The notes beneath the pieces were generated by a model. It was not told the DNA's origin. It made no database searches and was given only the letters and a program-made list of their open reading frames with translations. A stretch of DNA of 64,000 nt. It comes from Apis mellifera. Lineage: Eukaryota; Arthropoda; Insecta; Hymenoptera; Apidae. The stretch spans positions 10,830,086 through 10,894,085 of the forward strand of contig NC_037644.1 in assembly GCF_003254395.2 (NCBI RefSeq), read 5' to 3'. This document shows, one piece after another, positions 62,771 to 64,000 of this stretch; the stretch's first letter is position 1; each line of letters begins with the position of its first letter. The position numbers and the translations under genes are program-made.

Positions 62771-64000
62771 TTATACTAACGAGATCTAACGAGCGAGATC
62801 GATAAAATAGTTAGGAAAATTTTTTTTATCGATATACGATAATGTCCACGGAAAATAATGATTTTTTTTTTTTAAAATAAACAAATCGCTTATAATTTTA
62901 AATTTAAAATCAAAACTTTCAATTTACTTTAAATCTAAATAAATTAAACTAACTATAAAATAAATTTTAGCACCAGCTATAGTTATCGAGTAAGAAAAGA
63001 TCACGTCGGTTATGAAGTACGGAATAAACACGACATCTTACGGAATTTTATCTCATTGTTCTGAAATACCGACCTCGACAAAAGCACACTTTCCCATATG
63101 TTTTCCACAATTTCTATGATATAATCAATATAAAAACTATATATATTTTATCTTTGAAAAATATCTATATACATGTTAAGAAAAAATTCTCAAGATCTAT
63201 TTTATCTATTCTTTTTTATGCAAAAAAATTTATTTAAAATCAATGATAAATTTTCCTTCTAATGTAAAATTGCAAAATGTTCAATCATTGTTACAACAAA
63301 CAGCAAAAGAAATTCTAAGAAAAATCAGGACAATCTAAACCTAAAATTAAATTATTTTATAATAATAATCTCTAATAATAATTATCTCTAATAATTCTAT
63401 ATAAAATTTTACAGATTATGTATGTATCGATATTTTATACATTCATTATCATGAAAATATAAAATATTGATAATTATGAAATTAAAGAACCAAAGAAAAT
63501 GAAATATATTCTACACAGAGTTAAATATATTTTATATTAACCACCACCACTTTTAGTATCAATATTATTAACACATCTCATGTATCATGCATTTATATTT
63601 TAAGCAATATTTTTATATATTATATAAAACATGTATTTAGTTATTTCAATTGGTTACAGACTCATGTATATAACTTATCCTACCTATAAAAAATCTAAAT
63701 ATATTTTTATAAGAATCTATGACTTATTTAGAATTCTTTCTTGTAAAATGATAATATAAGAAAAGAGAAAGAAATACCTATTTTGATTTCACAATAGTTT
63801 TTGAAACAAATCAAATTATAAATAATTAAAATTGCATAAGATATAATTACTTATTAATTGATGATAAATCCAAATGTCACAATTTCTTGAAATATATAAC
63901 TGGAGCTTTCTGAAAATTAATATATCTGAAACAAACTTAATTGAAGGATTAGTAATGTTTAAAAAAAGAAAAACTGAAACACTGTAATCTCAAATAGTAT
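62771..64000. other. AT-rich upstream region, no gene seen
   Basis: Very AT-rich, no substantial ORF, no RNA gene recognised. Probably intergenic DNA upstream of the gukh-like promoter. Confidence 0.55.

Noticed and set aside
1..64000. tRNA, rRNA, snRNA, known microRNA or CRISPR features
   Set aside because: No TψC-loop-like GGTTCRANNCC with matching acceptor stem, no rRNA core sequence, no recognised conserved microRNA and no spacer-repeat pattern was seen by eye. A covariance-model search would be decisive.

Overview
The window reads as insect nuclear DNA, most likely a bee of the Apis type. It is AT-rich overall but dense in CpG (tcg/cga/gcg everywhere), has long AT-rich stretches broken by GC-rich islands, has very little transposon content, and its one recognisable transposon is a mariner. 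The species call is an inference from composition and from the mariner.

Only one host protein-coding exon is convincing. On the minus strand, 61800..62091 encodes a 97-residue N-terminal WAVE-homology-like domain (begins MPFVLRRVEP, ends DPKKVPV) of the Nance-Horan syndrome / GUK-holder family. It ends in a strong GTGAGT splice donor. Its 5' UTR and promoter lie to the right (62092 to about 62765). No later exon of the family is recognisable to the left, so most or all of 1..61799 is probably a very large first intron. One 53-nt GC-rich segment with good splice signals (56150..56202, minus) is a weak candidate for a further exon.

The intron-like region contains: (i) a 902-bp internally deleted mariner at 29396..30297 with near-perfect terminal inverted repeats and a TA duplication; (ii) ten local direct-repeat arrays and one spaced duplication, with unrelated units of about 80 to 250 bp, most at 135 to 195 bp; (iii) many GC-rich islands of 200 to 700 bp with overlapping but unrecognisable ORFs, best read as non-coding regulatory DNA; (iv) two notable inverted-repeat structures (26223..26324 and 44388..44428); and (v) a possible plus-strand first exon encoding a signal peptide at 38751..38858, about 290 bp downstream of a TATA box. 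Microsatellites (GA, GT, AAT, CGT) are scattered throughout.

No rRNA, tRNA or CRISPR array was seen, and no known microRNA was recognised by eye. The window looks like the 5' end of a developmental or neuronal gene with a giant, repeat-rich regulatory intron, not a compact gene cluster.
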